Assembly (NCBI RefSeq): GCF_019097595.1
Contig: NC_080711.1
Span: forward strand, 18,787,428-18,851,427
DNA: 64,000 nt
DNA from: Hemibagrus wyckioides
Lineage: Eukaryota; Chordata; Actinopteri; Siluriformes; Bagridae
Direction of reading: 5' to 3'
The translations under genes and the position numbers were made by a program. The notes beneath the pieces were generated by a model. That model did no database searches and had not been told where the DNA came from. It saw only the letters and a program-made list of their open reading frames with translations. How positions within the stretch are numbered: position 1 is the stretch's first letter; each line of letters begins with the position of its first letter. Of this stretch, positions 41,357 to 53,804 are shown piece by piece.

Positions 41357-42905
41357 TAAGTGACTGATCTTGTGTGTCTCAAGTTGCATTGTGCTGCATA
41401 GTCCCTTGTGTATTATGCACAGAATACACCAGCATCAGGGATGGTGTGTTAGCGTGTGAGGGATATGTGGCTGACAATTGATGAAATGCTTCATGCCTAA
41501 TAGCACTTTCCTTGTAATTTTATCCTGAGTACAATACATAGATTTTTTTTTCCCCTCCATTTTTATTCCGACCTATTTTCTTTTCATCTCATATCTGATT
41601 CTCATCCTCTTGGCCTTTTCAGTTGCTGTTAAATATTTTCCTAGCATAGATGTGACTCAAAATAACATCCACGTCTTCCATTTTTGGTGTTCAGGACTGT
41701 GGGCATAATTTTTTTTATTTTTACGGAGCTGTTTTAATGGAGCAAATTAGTTGTGCTTTGCATGCTGGGTAATTTTCTGGTTGATTTGGATTCATCGAGG
41801 TACGTGCAAGAGTACAAAGAAAAATCAAAAATCCATTTTCTTAACCGCTCATATTATGCAGGGTTGTGGGAACCTCCAGTCTATCCCAGGGATGTGGGGT
41901 ACATGGGGGCAGGGGGGTGCACACACTGGATGGAGTGAGTGTCAGTCCACATTCACACATACTCACACATCCACTCACACAATTTAGAAATGGCAATCAG
42001 CCTGTAATGGATGTTTTTGGACTGGAAGTGGGGTGTGCTGGAGTACCTGGAGGAAGCATGGGGAGAACATGCGAACTCCACACACACGCATGACACAGGA
42101 ATCAAAACCCAAACCCCCATCCAGAGAAACTCAGCCACTTTAAAACTTCATATTTGAATCTGGTCATTTATTATTATTATTATTATTTAGGTCAATATGG
42201 CTTAAACAAAGATTTACACACAATTTGGTAAGCAGACTGATAAATGAGGCTCCTTAATTAAACATGGCATAATGGACTCTATTAACATCATTAACATATT
42301 GTAAATGAGAATCTGTCTGCTTGAAAATAGGACGTGGTTGGATCATCCAGCAGGACAATAAAAGCATAAATAAACACAAATGTGCTTGAATGTTCACCGG
42401 ATTAAGCTTTAGGCACTGTACTAAACCCTGTGTGACGAACTGAAGAGGAGAGATCAGGACCCTGCAGGATGTGAGGAGATTCTGCATGAAGTTGTGCTCA
42501 CGGATTCCTCTCTCTCTATTCTTCGGTCTCATCGAGGATTATACTGGAGGAGATGCAGGAGATTTCACAAAACACTAACAGCAGGAGTGCAAATATCTGC
42601 GACAGATGGTTTGGCTAAAAATAGATATTTTTTTGCAATAGAATAAATATATTCATTCATGTTTTTTTCCCCCATTAATGTTTTCTACCCATTGTTAGCA
42701 ATGGTGCAAATAATTCTGGAGCTCTACTGGTCATTTTTCCAGGCTTGTGATATTCTTGTCCTTTATGTTATGCTCTTTCCAGTCGCCATTTGTCCCAAAC
42801 TACTTTTTATACAAGAAAATGCATATTTATCTAATAAAAGCTAGTTTTTAGGCTCTGCAATGCAAATAAATATCAAGTAAGATATTCCAAGCTGTATTTC
42901 TGTAC

Positions 42906-42944
<39 letters not shown>

Positions 42945-43241
42945 GCTTCATTCTGTCCGTCCATCTCTCTTTCTCTATTTTATTCTGTCTTTTTTCCCTG
43001 TCTCCATCCCTCACACTCTCTCCCCCACCTCGCTCACTATTTTAAGCGTTTCTCTCTATTCCATCCCTCCCCTCCTCTCTCTCTCTCTCTCTCTCTCTCT
43101 GAAGCGGATCGGGTTCTCAGTTCGCGCGCTCAGAGCTCTGAGGTGTCACGGTAACTCTTTCTATCCTTTTTTTAGAGGAATTAAACTATGTTGTGACCTA
43201 GGACAATTAAATAACTTTTTAAAAAAAAAAAAAACTCCAAA

Positions 43242-43340
43242 ATGGCACATTCACCTGCCGCGCTGTCCGCGTGCAAGCTCGTCTCCAGTAGCGGAACGGA
43301 TGCCGTACCGTCACTGCGACCGCTGCTCGCGCTCACCTGA
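43242..43340 (+). promoter_or_regulatory. Possible 32-codon uORF upstream of drd5
   Basis: An ATG at 43242 opens a frame of 32 codons ending in TGA at 43338-43340, 18 nt before the drd5 ATG. It would be in the leader if transcription starts above it, which the sequence cannot show. It has no recognised homology. Confidence 0.4.
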
Positions 43341-43358
43341 CACCGTCCGCCCGTGACT

Positions 43359-44720
43359 ATGCGGAACCAGAGCGAGCCGGATGAGGAGGACGGAGAGGAC
43401 GGCCGCCGCGATCTGGCGCTGCGCGTGCTGACAGGATGCGCTCTCTCGGCGCTCGTGCTGTGCACGCTCTTCGGCAATGTGCTGGTGTGCGCGGCCGTGC
43501 TACGCTTCCGCCACCTGCGCTCCAAGGTCACCAACACATTCATCGTGTCCCTCGCGGTGTCTGACCTTCTCGTGGCCGTGCTCGTGATGCCATGGAAAGC
43601 CGTGGCGGAAGTAGCGGGGTTTTGGCCGTTTGGCGCATTCTGTGACATCTGGGTCACGTTTGACATCATGTGCTCCACAGCATCCATCCTCAATCTGTGC
43701 GTGATCAGCGTGGACAGGTACTGGGCCATCTCCAGCCCCTTTCGATACGAGCGCAAGATGACCCAGCGCGCCGCATTTGTCATGATCGGCGTCACGTGGA
43801 CTTTATCCGTGCTCATCTCGTTCATACCGATACAGCTAAACTGGCACAAGGCCAGCAGCGGAGCAGAGATCGTGCGAGGTTTTAACGGCACCGGCACCAC
43901 AGCGCGCGCTCTGACGGACTCGGAACAGAACAACTGCGACTCGAGTTTAAACCGGGAGTACGCCATCTCCTCGTCGCTTGTGAGCTTCTACATCCCCGTA
44001 GCGATCATGATCGTGACCTACACCCGGATCTACCGCATCGCACAGATGCAGATAGGCCGAATCGCGTCGTTGGAGCGCGCGGCGGAACACGCGCAGAGCT
44101 GCAGGACCGGCAGCCGTGCGCTGGTGTGCCAGCACCAACAACAGCAACACAGCACTCTCAAAACGTCCATCAACCGCGAGACCAAAGTGCTCAAGACCCT
44201 GTCCGTGATCATGGGCGTGTTTGTGTGTTGCTGGCTTCCGTTCTTCATCCTCAACTGCATGGTCCCGTTCTGCGCGCGGCGTAGAGAGAACAGTGGCGAC
44301 AGGCGCGCGGGCCTGCCGTGCGTTAGCGAGACGACCTTCGACGTGTTCGTGTGGTTCGGCTGGACTAACTCGTCGCTCAACCCGGTGATCTACGCGTTCA
44401 ACGCCGAGTTCCGGAGAGCCTTCGCGAGCCTGTTGGGCTGCCGGCGCCTGTGCGCAAACACGCAGGTGGAGACCGTGAACATCAGCAACGAGTTCGTGTC
44501 CTACAACCACGACACGCTGGTGCACAAAGAGATCGCCGATGCGTATGTAAACATCATCCCCAACGTGGTGGAGTGCACGGACCACGAGGACACCTTCGAC
44601 CGAATATCGCAGCTCTCGCGCCAGGAGGAAGAGGAGGAAGAGGAGGATGTTGTGGTCACGGACTCGGCGGAAATCAGCTTGGGTAGACTGACACCTTTCA
44701 GCCGGAACGGAATCCGCTGA
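43359..44720 (+). CDS. drd5: D5-type (D1-like) dopamine receptor, single exon
   Basis: This intronless 453-aa class A GPCR begins at the ATG 43359; a GTG two codons earlier is not used. D1-like receptors couple dopamine binding to Gs and cAMP at the plasma membrane. Visible marks are the amine-binding D102 in TM3, D119-R120-Y121, the Ser cluster at the start of TM5 ([12 protein letters not shown]), FVCCWLPFF in TM6 and NPVIY at 341-345. NQS (3-5) and NGT (176-178) are possible glycosylation sites. A D5 rather than D1 identity is supported by the tail: [22 protein letters not shown] and the terminal [15 protein letters not shown], which parallel human DRD5. An acidic run (seven Glu) lies near 423-429. 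Codons are strongly GC-rich, unlike the flanks. Which teleost D5 paralogue it is cannot be settled here. Confidence 0.93.
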   Translation: MRNQSEPDEEDGEDGRRDLALRVLTGCALSALVLCTLFGNVLVCAAVLRFRHLRSKVTNTFIVSLAVSDLLVAVLVMPWKAVAEVAGFWPFGAFCDIWVTFDIMCSTASILNLCVISVDRYWAISSPFRYERKMTQRAAFVMIGVTWTLSVLISFIPIQLNWHKASSGAEIVRGFNGTGTTARALTDSEQNNCDSSLNREYAISSSLVSFYIPVAIMIVTYTRIYRIAQMQIGRIASLERAAEHAQSCRTGSRALVCQHQQQQHSTLKTSINRETKVLKTLSVIMGVFVCCWLPFFILNCMVPFCARRRENSGDRRAGLPCVSETTFDVFVWFGWTNSSLNPVIYAFNAEFRRAFASLLGCRRLCANTQVETVNISNEFVSYNHDTLVHKEIADAYVNIIPNVVECTDHEDTFDRISQLSRQEEEEEEEDVVVTDSAEISLGRLTPFSRNGIR

Positions 44721-44882
44721 AGTCGCGCGCAACAAGTAGGAGCGAGTTAGGAGTGGTTTAAATACACAGCAAAATCCGACACAGAGCAGAATTCACACCT
44801 TTTATGTAAATCCACTGTCACAGTGGACAGTGTCACATTTTAAACCATTTTCAGCTTTCTGTACTGAAAAAATCATCCACAC

Positions 44883-44928
<46 letters not shown>

Positions 44929-45026
44929 TCTTATAAAATTATATAAACTTCAAAATTAATTTCATGTAAAATTTTAAAGCATTTTAACTCAAAAAGTGAT
45001 TATTATTATTATTATTATTAGGATTA

Positions 45027-45078
<52 letters not shown>

Positions 45079-45779
45079 ATTGCATTTACTGATCATCTTC
45101 AACATTGTAGAATTAATATTAGTTTTATAAATTAATTTATATGCTATAATAAAGTGTTAAATGTCAGGTAATGCACGTTTATATGTGAGCCCTGCTGTTA
45201 TTATTTATTTATTTTTATTATTATTATAAATGTAAATTCAGCATTAAGCTCTAAGGGCCAGTTTAATGCTGTAGTTGTTCATCAAAACGCAGAATGTGTT
45301 CATTCAAAACTGTGTCAATGGTGTAGCGGTTCATTCAGCACTACATGTTCATTTCATGCTTGAATTCATATCTGCGAAGGCTGACACTGAAGTAGAATTT
45401 ATTTATTATTACAAGAAGGGGTTAAAGGCTAAAAATGTTAATGGGATTCTGTCGGAGTTAATTCAGTACTATTCGAGTTAATCCAAGAGTTAATTTCATT
45501 TCAGTTCCTTGTCAGTGGCAATTCTACCAGGGAAGAGTTTCTTCCCTGTACTGGAATTCAACTCTGGAAATGTTTCTTTAATATTGAAAGAGTTAAATGA
45601 AACTAGGTGTCATGTCTGTAGAAAACTAAACATGTAAAAAAAAAAAAAAAAAAAAAAAGTGTTGTAGGCATAATTCTAAGAACATATTAATTCATTCATA
45701 AATCCATTTATTTATTTGTTTATTTATTATGTCTTTTTTATTTAGTAATTATTTAAATGTCTTTATTTATTTATTATTT

Positions 45780-45818
<39 letters not shown>

Positions 45819-48599
45819 TTCATTCATTCAGTAATTATTTAAATGTCTTTATTTTTTATTTAAATGTATTTATTTACTTATTATTTAAATGTATGTATTT
45901 ATTTATTTATTTATTTATTGACAAAGTGCTGAAACCTACTCCATGCAAGCATTAAAGCTACAATGTGACAGTGACGATGTTCATTCAACAGCTAATTAAT
46001 TCAACAAAGAGTAAGCTCATCAGTGTAGGTGTTAATTCTGTGGATTTTGCTGTGTATATAAATGTCCATTGGATCCTAATTGTCCTTAATGAAGCTTTCA
46101 GTTCACTCGTTTAAAAAAAAAAAAAATCTTAATGAGAAACGAGGAAGCGTATCGTTACCCTCATCTCATAAGGACTACAGAATCTATACAGAACTAAAAC
46201 GAAGACACTGCTGTGCGATATCACAGGGGATTTGTACAAACCGATATGACTCACTCCCCAAAAAAAAGAGAGAGGAAAAAAAAAAGGGATCAGCAGTTTC
46301 ATCACTAATCCGACTAACAGACTTTGTGAAATGGGACGCAGCCTTATGTGACCTGTTCGCTCAGAAGGCCTTACGTGCAAAAGACAACGTGTGCAATATT
46401 AGTGTTACTCTCAGTGTTCAGTCTGGAGCTTATTCCAAATGTCAAAGTGCCCACAGTTTGTCTCTTTCTGTCTGTCACTTCCTCTTGTCCTTTTTATGGT
46501 TCACTCTGCTGACGTAGTGATTGTGTTCCTGTCTGTGCACGACTCTAATAGAGTTTCTAAACACCGCCCCGGTCGACTCCTTCGCACTGTTCAGATGCCT
46601 GCGACACCGGCACATGGTGAAAGTAGCTCACAAGCATCAAGGTCAAAAGGTCAAAAGGGAGGCGCTTGTGATCAGAGTCAATGATCAGTGTTTGTTCACT
46701 GCCATTAAAATCATGGAATTAACATCACTGCCGGTAAATCTTAGCATTAACATTGGCATTAAAAAAAATGTTCTGGCAGTGACGTAAAAAATTTTACATG
46801 AAACATTTCAGAGTATGACCAATGGTACTACTACTAGTAATTAGTGGTTACTAATGGTAACTAGTAGGAGTACGGCGTAGGATGACACAAAAATGCCGAC
46901 ATGTAAACCAATCCTTATTACCTCAAGCTCACTTGGAAGAATGTTTCTATTTATATGACCCTGTTTTGTTGTTTTCTTCACAAGTCTGACTGGTGACATA
47001 AACAGAATGTAGTAAATTGCAGGTCTGTTGTTATATGATCTTTATCGTATAATCTGACATGGAGACATGTCATCACTCAGCCTGCGATAGAATCCAGCCG
47101 AGATTTTATTGGGATCATGTCGTGCTGTGTGACGAGTAATAATCTTAAAAAGACTGCTGAAAGCACACAAGGCAGCACTTCATTCATCCATTCATCTTCA
47201 GTAAAGCGCATTATCCTGGTCAGGGTCATGGTGTACAGTGGCTGCTCTACGAGGCGCTTAAAATTCATAGCGAAAGCCTCCTATAAAGTGCCAAAATTCA
47301 CGTCCAAGCACAGGCCATTGCCTTGTATCAATGTCAAGGATACAGCAGGGGTAAGCTGCTTTTCTCGGCCGTTATATAACTTCAGGCTGTCCTATAAAGA
47401 AGGATTCTGCAAATAAGGCTGAGAAATACGTACTGTGGTTCCGAGGACCCCAAGGACTCAACTGGTGTATCTTCTTCAGTCATCTTTCATGCTTTGTGTG
47501 CAATATTAGAAGGAAGAAAACACTCGCTTTTGCATGCTGTTAGAGGATATTAATCAACAACAGGATGGCGTAAAGGTGGAGTTAATGAAGTTGATGATTT
47601 TCCTCTAACAGCATGTGATTTACTCCATTTATACCACTGCAATCTACGAGAGATTATTTTTACGACAGGTTGTACTTTTTTAACCACTATTTTTGTAGTT
47701 AGTGGAACATATAATACCGAAATACTACAGAAAGTTAATTCCTGTTAAATATAAACAGTCGGTTTATGTTTAGGACCCTTTTTCCTTCTGGGAGTTAATA
47801 ATAATAATAATAGAAAAAACAAACCAAAGCATGTGACCACGTTACAGAGAAACAAAGAAAGCACAACGTTCTATAACTATTTTCTGAAGACCTTCCCAAG
47901 AATTTTTTGGAAAAGTACTGACCATGACAAAGCGCTAACACTGGAGACTCCTTCCCTAAATGTTAATTCTTTGTTAACTATCACATGATGAGCATCCACT
48001 CATCAAATCACTGTGACTTTGCTGTTACTATAGAGAAGACGATCACATTCAGTAGAAACCTATGATTTGAATGATACTCCTGGACAAGTATCCAAACGTC
48101 TGTTATGGAAACTGAATCAGAATTCATCAGTGCAATGTTCTAAAAGATTTGCAATGCATTAAAAAGTCCCTGGGCCTGTATATTGCTCTTCTGTTAAATA
48201 TATAACCCGATATAATGTCCATGTTGATGACTAGCAGTGGACTTCTCGGCTCCAGCAGCTATTCGGCTACAATTTGTACGATCTGTTTACTTCGACCTGT
48301 GTACAGTCATATTGTGCTAAGAACTAACTGGTTTCTAATTAGCAGAGTAACGTTTCATCATGTGATGTACAGAGGAATAAAAACGCAAACTGAACCACAG
48401 GTGATCGGATGTTTCTGCGATTGTTTTATTGCTCCTGCCTAGACATTGTAAAGATTTTGGATCGCAGAAATGACACCTGGGTAAGTTGTGAGAATAAACT
48501 CTACAATGATGTGTTATATTTAAGCTGATACGAAGACAAGAAGTGCCATGGGGGTTCAACTGAAGAGGGGTAGTGGACAGGAAGAAAACAGGACTGGAC
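44721..48599. other. AT-rich DNA downstream of drd5
   Basis: The stretch holds (AAT)n/(ATT)n arrays (about 44887-44928 and 45001-45076), an (ATTT)n-rich stretch (about 45700-45920), a short interspersed-repeat piece near 47185-47230 and a 15-bp inverted repeat (47533-47547 with 47601-47615). A candidate drd5 polyadenylation signal AATAAA is at 45148-45153. No gene was recognised. Confidence 0.5.
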
Positions 48600-48786
48600 A
48601 TTTACATTTCAGGCGTTTGGCACACGCCCTTATCCAGAGCGACTTATATTTTTATCTCATTTTATACAACTGAGCAATTGAGGGTTAAGGGCCTTGTCCA
48701 GAAGGGGCAGTTTTGGTGGACTTGGGACTTAAACTCACAATCTTCCAATCAGTATTCCAACACCTTAACCACTAAGCTACCACATT
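48600..48786 (-). mobile_element. SINE, antisense
   Basis: It begins TTACATTTCAGGCGTTTGGC, continues ACGCCCTTATCCAGAGCGAC and AGCAATTGAGGGTTAAGGGC, and ends in a tRNA-like head (TTAACCACTAAGCTACCAC). This layout is common in fish tRNA-derived SINEs. Confidence 0.8.
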
Positions 48787-48888
48787 GAACCAAGACCACA
48801 AATTTTAATCTAATGTTGCTGATATATTCCACTATACCTATTCTGTGATCACACAGTTTTTAGGGCAGCAACAAGTGCATACAACATA

Positions 48889-49429
48889 CACTGATCAGGC
48901 ATAACATTATGACCACCTGTCTAATATTGTGTTGGTCTCCCTTTTGCTGCCGAAACAGCCCTGACCCTTCCTGCACTGTGTATTCTGGCACCTTTCTATC
49001 AGAGCCTGCATTAACTTCTTCAGCAGTTTGAGCAACAGTAGCTCATCTGTTCAATCGGGCCACACGGACCAGCCTTCTCTCCCCATGTACATCAGTGAGC
49101 CTTGACCCTGTCGCCGGTTCACCACTATTCCTTCCTTGGAACACTTTTGATAGATACTGACCACTGCAGACCGGGAACACCCCACAAGAGCTGCAGTTTT
49201 GGAGATGCTCTGATCCAGTCGTCTAACCATCACAATTTGGTCCTTTATCAAACTCGCTCAAATCCTTACGCTTGCCCATTTTTCCTGCTTCTAACACATC
49301 AACATTCAGGACAAAATGTTCACTTGCTGCCTCTAATATATCCCACCCACTAACAGGTGCCATGATGAGGAGATCATCAGTGTTCTTCACTTCACCTGTC
49401 ACTGTTCATAATGTTATGCTTGATCTGTG
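48889..49429 (-). mobile_element. Family B Tc1-like deletion derivative, 541 bp
   Basis: The ends CACTGATCAGGCATAACATT and inverted CATAATGTTATGCTTGATCT are flanked by TA (48887-48888 and 49430-49431). The minus strand keeps the N-terminal transposase piece ([20 protein letters not shown]). The catalytic part is deleted. Confidence 0.85.
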
Positions 49430-50589
49430 TATAAGTACAACTGTAGAAACTGGAAACTAAACAGCAGAAATCCAACCAGTCCTGAGATACAGTGAAGCAT
49501 GGTGGTGGTAGCAGGGACTGGGAACCTGGACAGAGTTGAAGGCAATGGACGGATGGTGACAAATACAGGGCAGAAAATCTGTTCCAATCTATCTTCAAAC
49601 AGGAGCCGAGGTCTACTTTAAAGCACTGATTACACACCACACTGCATCACGATCCCTCTGAGCCTCCAGCACTACTTGGTTGAACCCACCATCTCTTAAA
49701 GGAGGCATGCTTCATGGCTCGTCTCTGTTCTGGGGTCCAAATGGTGGAATAAACTTCGAATGATGACTAAACATCTAACTTTTTATGAAGTACTTATACT
49801 TCAGTGCTCTCTTGTGTGTTTTTATACCGCACTACATCAGCAGCAGGGTTTTCAGACTGACCCAGTGAATCAGTATGAGGTATGAGGATGATAGGGAAAG
49901 AGGGTCTGTGCAATGGCCATAGCTATTCATCTAAATGCAAATGTTCACCTTTTTCTTCAGCCAGCCATTTGTTCTGCTTAACTAACATTAATGGTATGTC
50001 TTTAACAATAGCCAATTAAGTTTTTTATTCAAGATAATTAACGAACTACAATTCAGGCCAAAGGTTTACACACATCTCGGCTCTACAACTTCAAGCCCCT
50101 TTTCCTGTGTTAAGGAAATTAGTTTATCTACTTTTTTTGCTCATTCCTTCTGACAGACCTGCTGCTGGTTTTAATGGCCTCCATGCATTTTCAGTTAAGC
50201 CCAAAACTTTTACAGGATTCGAGCTTTGTTTTGTTCCTTAAACCATTTTGTTTACAACTCTAGAGATGCACTGTCCTGCTTGAAAAAGTTGCTGATGTCT
50301 AGAGATTTCTACATAATCCTTCTTACTCCTAACACCATCAATATTCTAAGGTACATTAGTTCCTTTCCAGCAACACCACAAAAATCATGATGCTACCACC
50401 CCCCTGCTTCACAGTCGGGACAGTGTTTTTAACTTAAAACCTCAGCCTTAACCTTTTCCCTTCATACAGCACTGATCAGGATCTTTTTAAAATTGTTGCA
50501 TCAATGCATAGATTTTTCTAGACTGTTAGTGGACTTCTGATGTAGTGCCTTAAGATGTGAGTGTATTTAAATTTGTCTCTAATCAAAAC
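49430..50589. repeat. Decayed DNA-transposon fragments
   Basis: Phrases such as CAGTGAAGCATGGTGGTGG (about 49490) and CAAAGGTTTACACACATCT (about 50060) are typical of internal and terminal parts of fish Tc1-like elements. No boundaries or frames can be defined. Confidence 0.4.
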
Positions 50590-51112
50590 CAACCAGGCAT
50601 AACATTATGCCTAATATTGTGTTGGTCCCCCTTTTGCTGCCGAAACAGCCCTGACCCGTCCTGCACTATGTATTCTGACACCTTTCTATCAGAACCAGCA
50701 TTAACTACTTCAGCAATTTGAGCAACAGTAGCTCGTCTGTTGGATCGGATCACACGGCTCAGCCTTCACTCCCCACGTGGATCAATGAGACTTGGCCGCC
50801 CATGACCCTGTCACAGGGTCACCACCGTTCCTTCCTTGGACCACTTTTGATAGATCTGACCACTGCGGAACAGGAACACCCCACAAGAGCTGCAGTTTTG
50901 GAGATGCTCCGATCCAGTGGTCTAGCCATCACAATTTGGCCTTTCATCAAACTCGCTCAAATCCTTTTTTTCCTGCTTCTAACTCATCAACTTTGAGGAC
51001 AAAATGTTCACTTGCTGCCTCTAATATATCCCACCCACTAACAGGTGCCATGATGAGGAGATCATCAGTGTTATTCACTTCACCTGTCACTGCTCATAAT
51101 GTTATGCTCAAT
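50590..51112 (-). mobile_element. Family B Tc1-like deletion derivative
   Basis: It resembles 48889-49429, with CAGGCATAACATTATGCCTA at the left and CATAATGTTATGCTCAATAA at the right. The minus strand carries the remnants of the same N-terminal coding region. It is more decayed and has lost the exact termini. Confidence 0.7.
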
Positions 51113-51344
51113 AATGTAGTACACTCTTGGAAAAAAGAGGTTCCTTGGGGTTCCTTACCGAACCCCGGTGTTCTGTACTTACTGGAATTGCGAGATGTTT
51201 CAAAACGTCATGTTTCCGAATGAAACATTTTAGAAAGAAATAATTCATTAAATGTGTCAAAATAAGAAGAGCTCTAAAATAAGAAGAGCTTTTATCAATA
51301 TAATATATAACTGTGTCACAACACCATGTTGTTGTTTCTGTTGA

Positions 51345-51576
51345 AATACATTCAAATTCAAATTCAAATTCAAATTCAAATTCAAATTCAAATTCAAATT
51401 TTATGTCACATACGAAATCATACATAGTACGACATGTAGTGAAATGCTTTTTACGACTGTCTTACATAAAAGAGGAAAGAATAGAAAGAAAATGTGTAAA
51501 AGAAAGTGTAACAGATATAAAAGTGTAAAAATATAAAAGTATAAAAGTATAAAGACAAACACAAAAAATATATATG

Positions 51577-51633
<57 letters not shown>

Positions 51634-52100
51634 AATATAGTATATGTATAGTATATGTGAAAAATAAAACAATATAAAATAAATATATGTGTAGACTCTA
51701 TATGTACAGAAGATACAGTGTATAAATATGAATATATGTAGGTAAAAGGTCTGCTAAAGTCAACATTGAAATGGTGATGCAAAAGAGTGTAGTATGTCCA
51801 GTGTGCATATATAAGATAAATATATATATTGTGTAAGTGTATATGAGGCAAAATATAATGTCCAGTTTTACAGGGAGCAAAGTGACAAAATATAATGTCC
51901 AGTTTTACAGGGAGCAAAGTGACAAAATATAATGTCCAGTTTTACAGGGAGCAAAGTGACAGTGCAAAGTGACAAAAATATAATGCCCAGTTCTACAGGG
52001 AGCAAAGTGACAGTGCAGTGCACACACAAAGATGTACAGAGAAGATGTACAGTGAGTGTTATTGTGTGTACAGAGTAGTGCAATATAGCATGTGCAACAA
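51345..52100. repeat. Cluster of tandem repeats
   Basis: A hexanucleotide array (AAATTC)n runs over about 51351-51400 and a (TA)n over about 51580-51629. A 37-bp repeat beginning CAAAATATAATGTCCAGTTT has four copies at 51849, 51886, 51923 and, after a short insertion, 51973. The 37-bp units are nearly identical. Confidence 0.8.
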
Positions 52101-53804
52101 TCAGCTGAGGTAGAATGTTATGTCAACAATTTGCTGATTTTCTGATTTTCTTGGATTTGCCTTCAAGGAGCCTCATTAGGAACCCTTTGAAGTGGTTCGA
52201 TATAAAACCATTGGACATAAAATATTGACTCTGGTTCTATTAGGTGAAGTGTAGGAAACATTTACACTTAATCCACATTGCCTCCTCAAAAAAGAAAAAA
52301 CCCCAAACTTTCCCTTTATCTTGCATAAGCTACACAGAGTTTAAAAACATGCTTCTTCTAACCATGACCTGATCCCATAATCAAAGCCGGCAGAGGGAAG
52401 AGTTTTATCTCAGAGCTACAAAGTCACTTCATAATTCACCTACATTGCCTGGAGTTTAGTTCAGAAACAGATTGCTCCGAGCTATAAATGCTGTTACTGT
52501 GGGATAAAGGTGCTAAAAAAATAAAAAAAACCCTCTTTGCCCTGTCAGCCTAGCTAGGCTAAATAAGTTTGGTTTCAGTGTGTGAGTTACGAGTGTCTCA
52601 ATTACCACACGTTGTAGATATCTCATGTTTATTTAAATAAACAAACCCATATTTATTGTGTCTCAGAGGGTGAGTGAGAAACCCAGCTGTAGTCATGAAC
52701 ACTTCATATTATAGATAACCACCTTCAGTTAGAAGTGAAGAATAAACCTCTTAAAAATGCAGGTGTGTTTTTCAACACCGTTGCCTCAGTGAGTGAGGAA
52801 ATCGTTTGCATTTCAGGGTGATGCAAGAGCCGAGTGGATAATTTCCTCATGCAAAGTGGAAGATAAGAGTCCTGGAAAAAAGGCACTTTCTGCTGCACAA
52901 GCAGGTGACTCTATGGTCTGTGGATAATGATGGTCTTGTCAGTGTGAGTCACACCTGCAGGTAAACACTAAACTGTCATTACCTTAGGCTGGATCTCTGT
53001 TACTGAATGCTAAAAGCTGGTTGATGGACAGATTTCTGTCGCATTGTATTTGCTACTCGTTCATTTAATAGTAAATATTCATGTGTATTGGTGCAATACA
53101 TAATGGTATGATAGTATTAGTATGGTAGTGAATTGTAATAAATGATAATTGCATATGGCAATTATAGCCTTGTTTACATACTGGTATTTTGTTCATTACT
53201 AGAAATAATTGAATTTTGTAAATGCACGTACATTTGAGTTCTGTTTGAGTTTAAACATAAACCCACCATTAGTTAGGGTCTAAACTAGTAGTATAGAAGT
53301 AACTAACAGCCCACAGTAGTATAGTAGTGTAATGGTATGTAGTAGTCCTACTGAATCACAAGTAATATTCAGTAAATAATTGAAGTCTATAATACTAGTG
53401 GAAGTAAATACAGTGGAACCTCAGCTTATGAATTTTCACCTTCAGCATTGAAATTTGGCAAGAAATATGAATCGGCATACGAAGCATTTTCGGCATACGA
53501 ACAAACCGAACTGAATGTCGGCTAAGTTGCGCGTACGTCCGGGAGCCGTTTGAAACTTGCTTGCGTCAGTGGAAAGCCAAGCAAAGGCAACCGAAGCAAG
53601 TTTATGAATTTTACAAATAATTGTTATTTTGTTATGTTATAATAATTTTTTTCAGTCAACGAAAGCTGTTTTGAAAGAGTCAACCCACGATACCAACGCT
53701 GCCTTCACCATGTGTTCAAAAGCTAGGTGACTTATCGAGCGTTTTTTGTTGACAGATTGGTGACGTGGGTGGTCTGTTCTATTTTTAGGTAGCATATATA
53801 AGGT
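52101..53804. other. No gene recognised
   Basis: Mostly unique-looking AT-rich DNA. Near 53412 the phrase CAGTGGAACCTCAGCTTATG, followed by related text at about 53470-53500, resembles the end of a Tc1/mariner-superfamily element, but no matching right end was found. Confidence 0.4.

Larger units (their letters stand above)
38969..43358. other. zbtb49-drd5 intergenic region
   Basis: A candidate zbtb49 polyadenylation signal AATAAA is at 39027-39032. The stretch then holds (GT)n tracts (about 39613-39634 and 40232-40255), a foldback Tc1 derivative (40942-41356), an interspersed repeat (41838-42130) and, just above drd5, (CT)n/(CA)n runs (42906-42944 and 43075-43100). The 300 bp before drd5 turn GC-rich. 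No further gene was recognised. Confidence 0.55.

Noticed and set aside
43181..44735. Two long open frames (about 260 codons each) antisense to drd5
   Set aside because: They are by-products of the GC-rich coding bias of the receptor gene. The translations are Arg/His/Ala-rich, with no family resemblance.
46080..46684. Open frames of 80-145 codons below drd5
   Set aside because: Low-complexity Lys/Ser-rich translations with no splice context, homology or codon bias.
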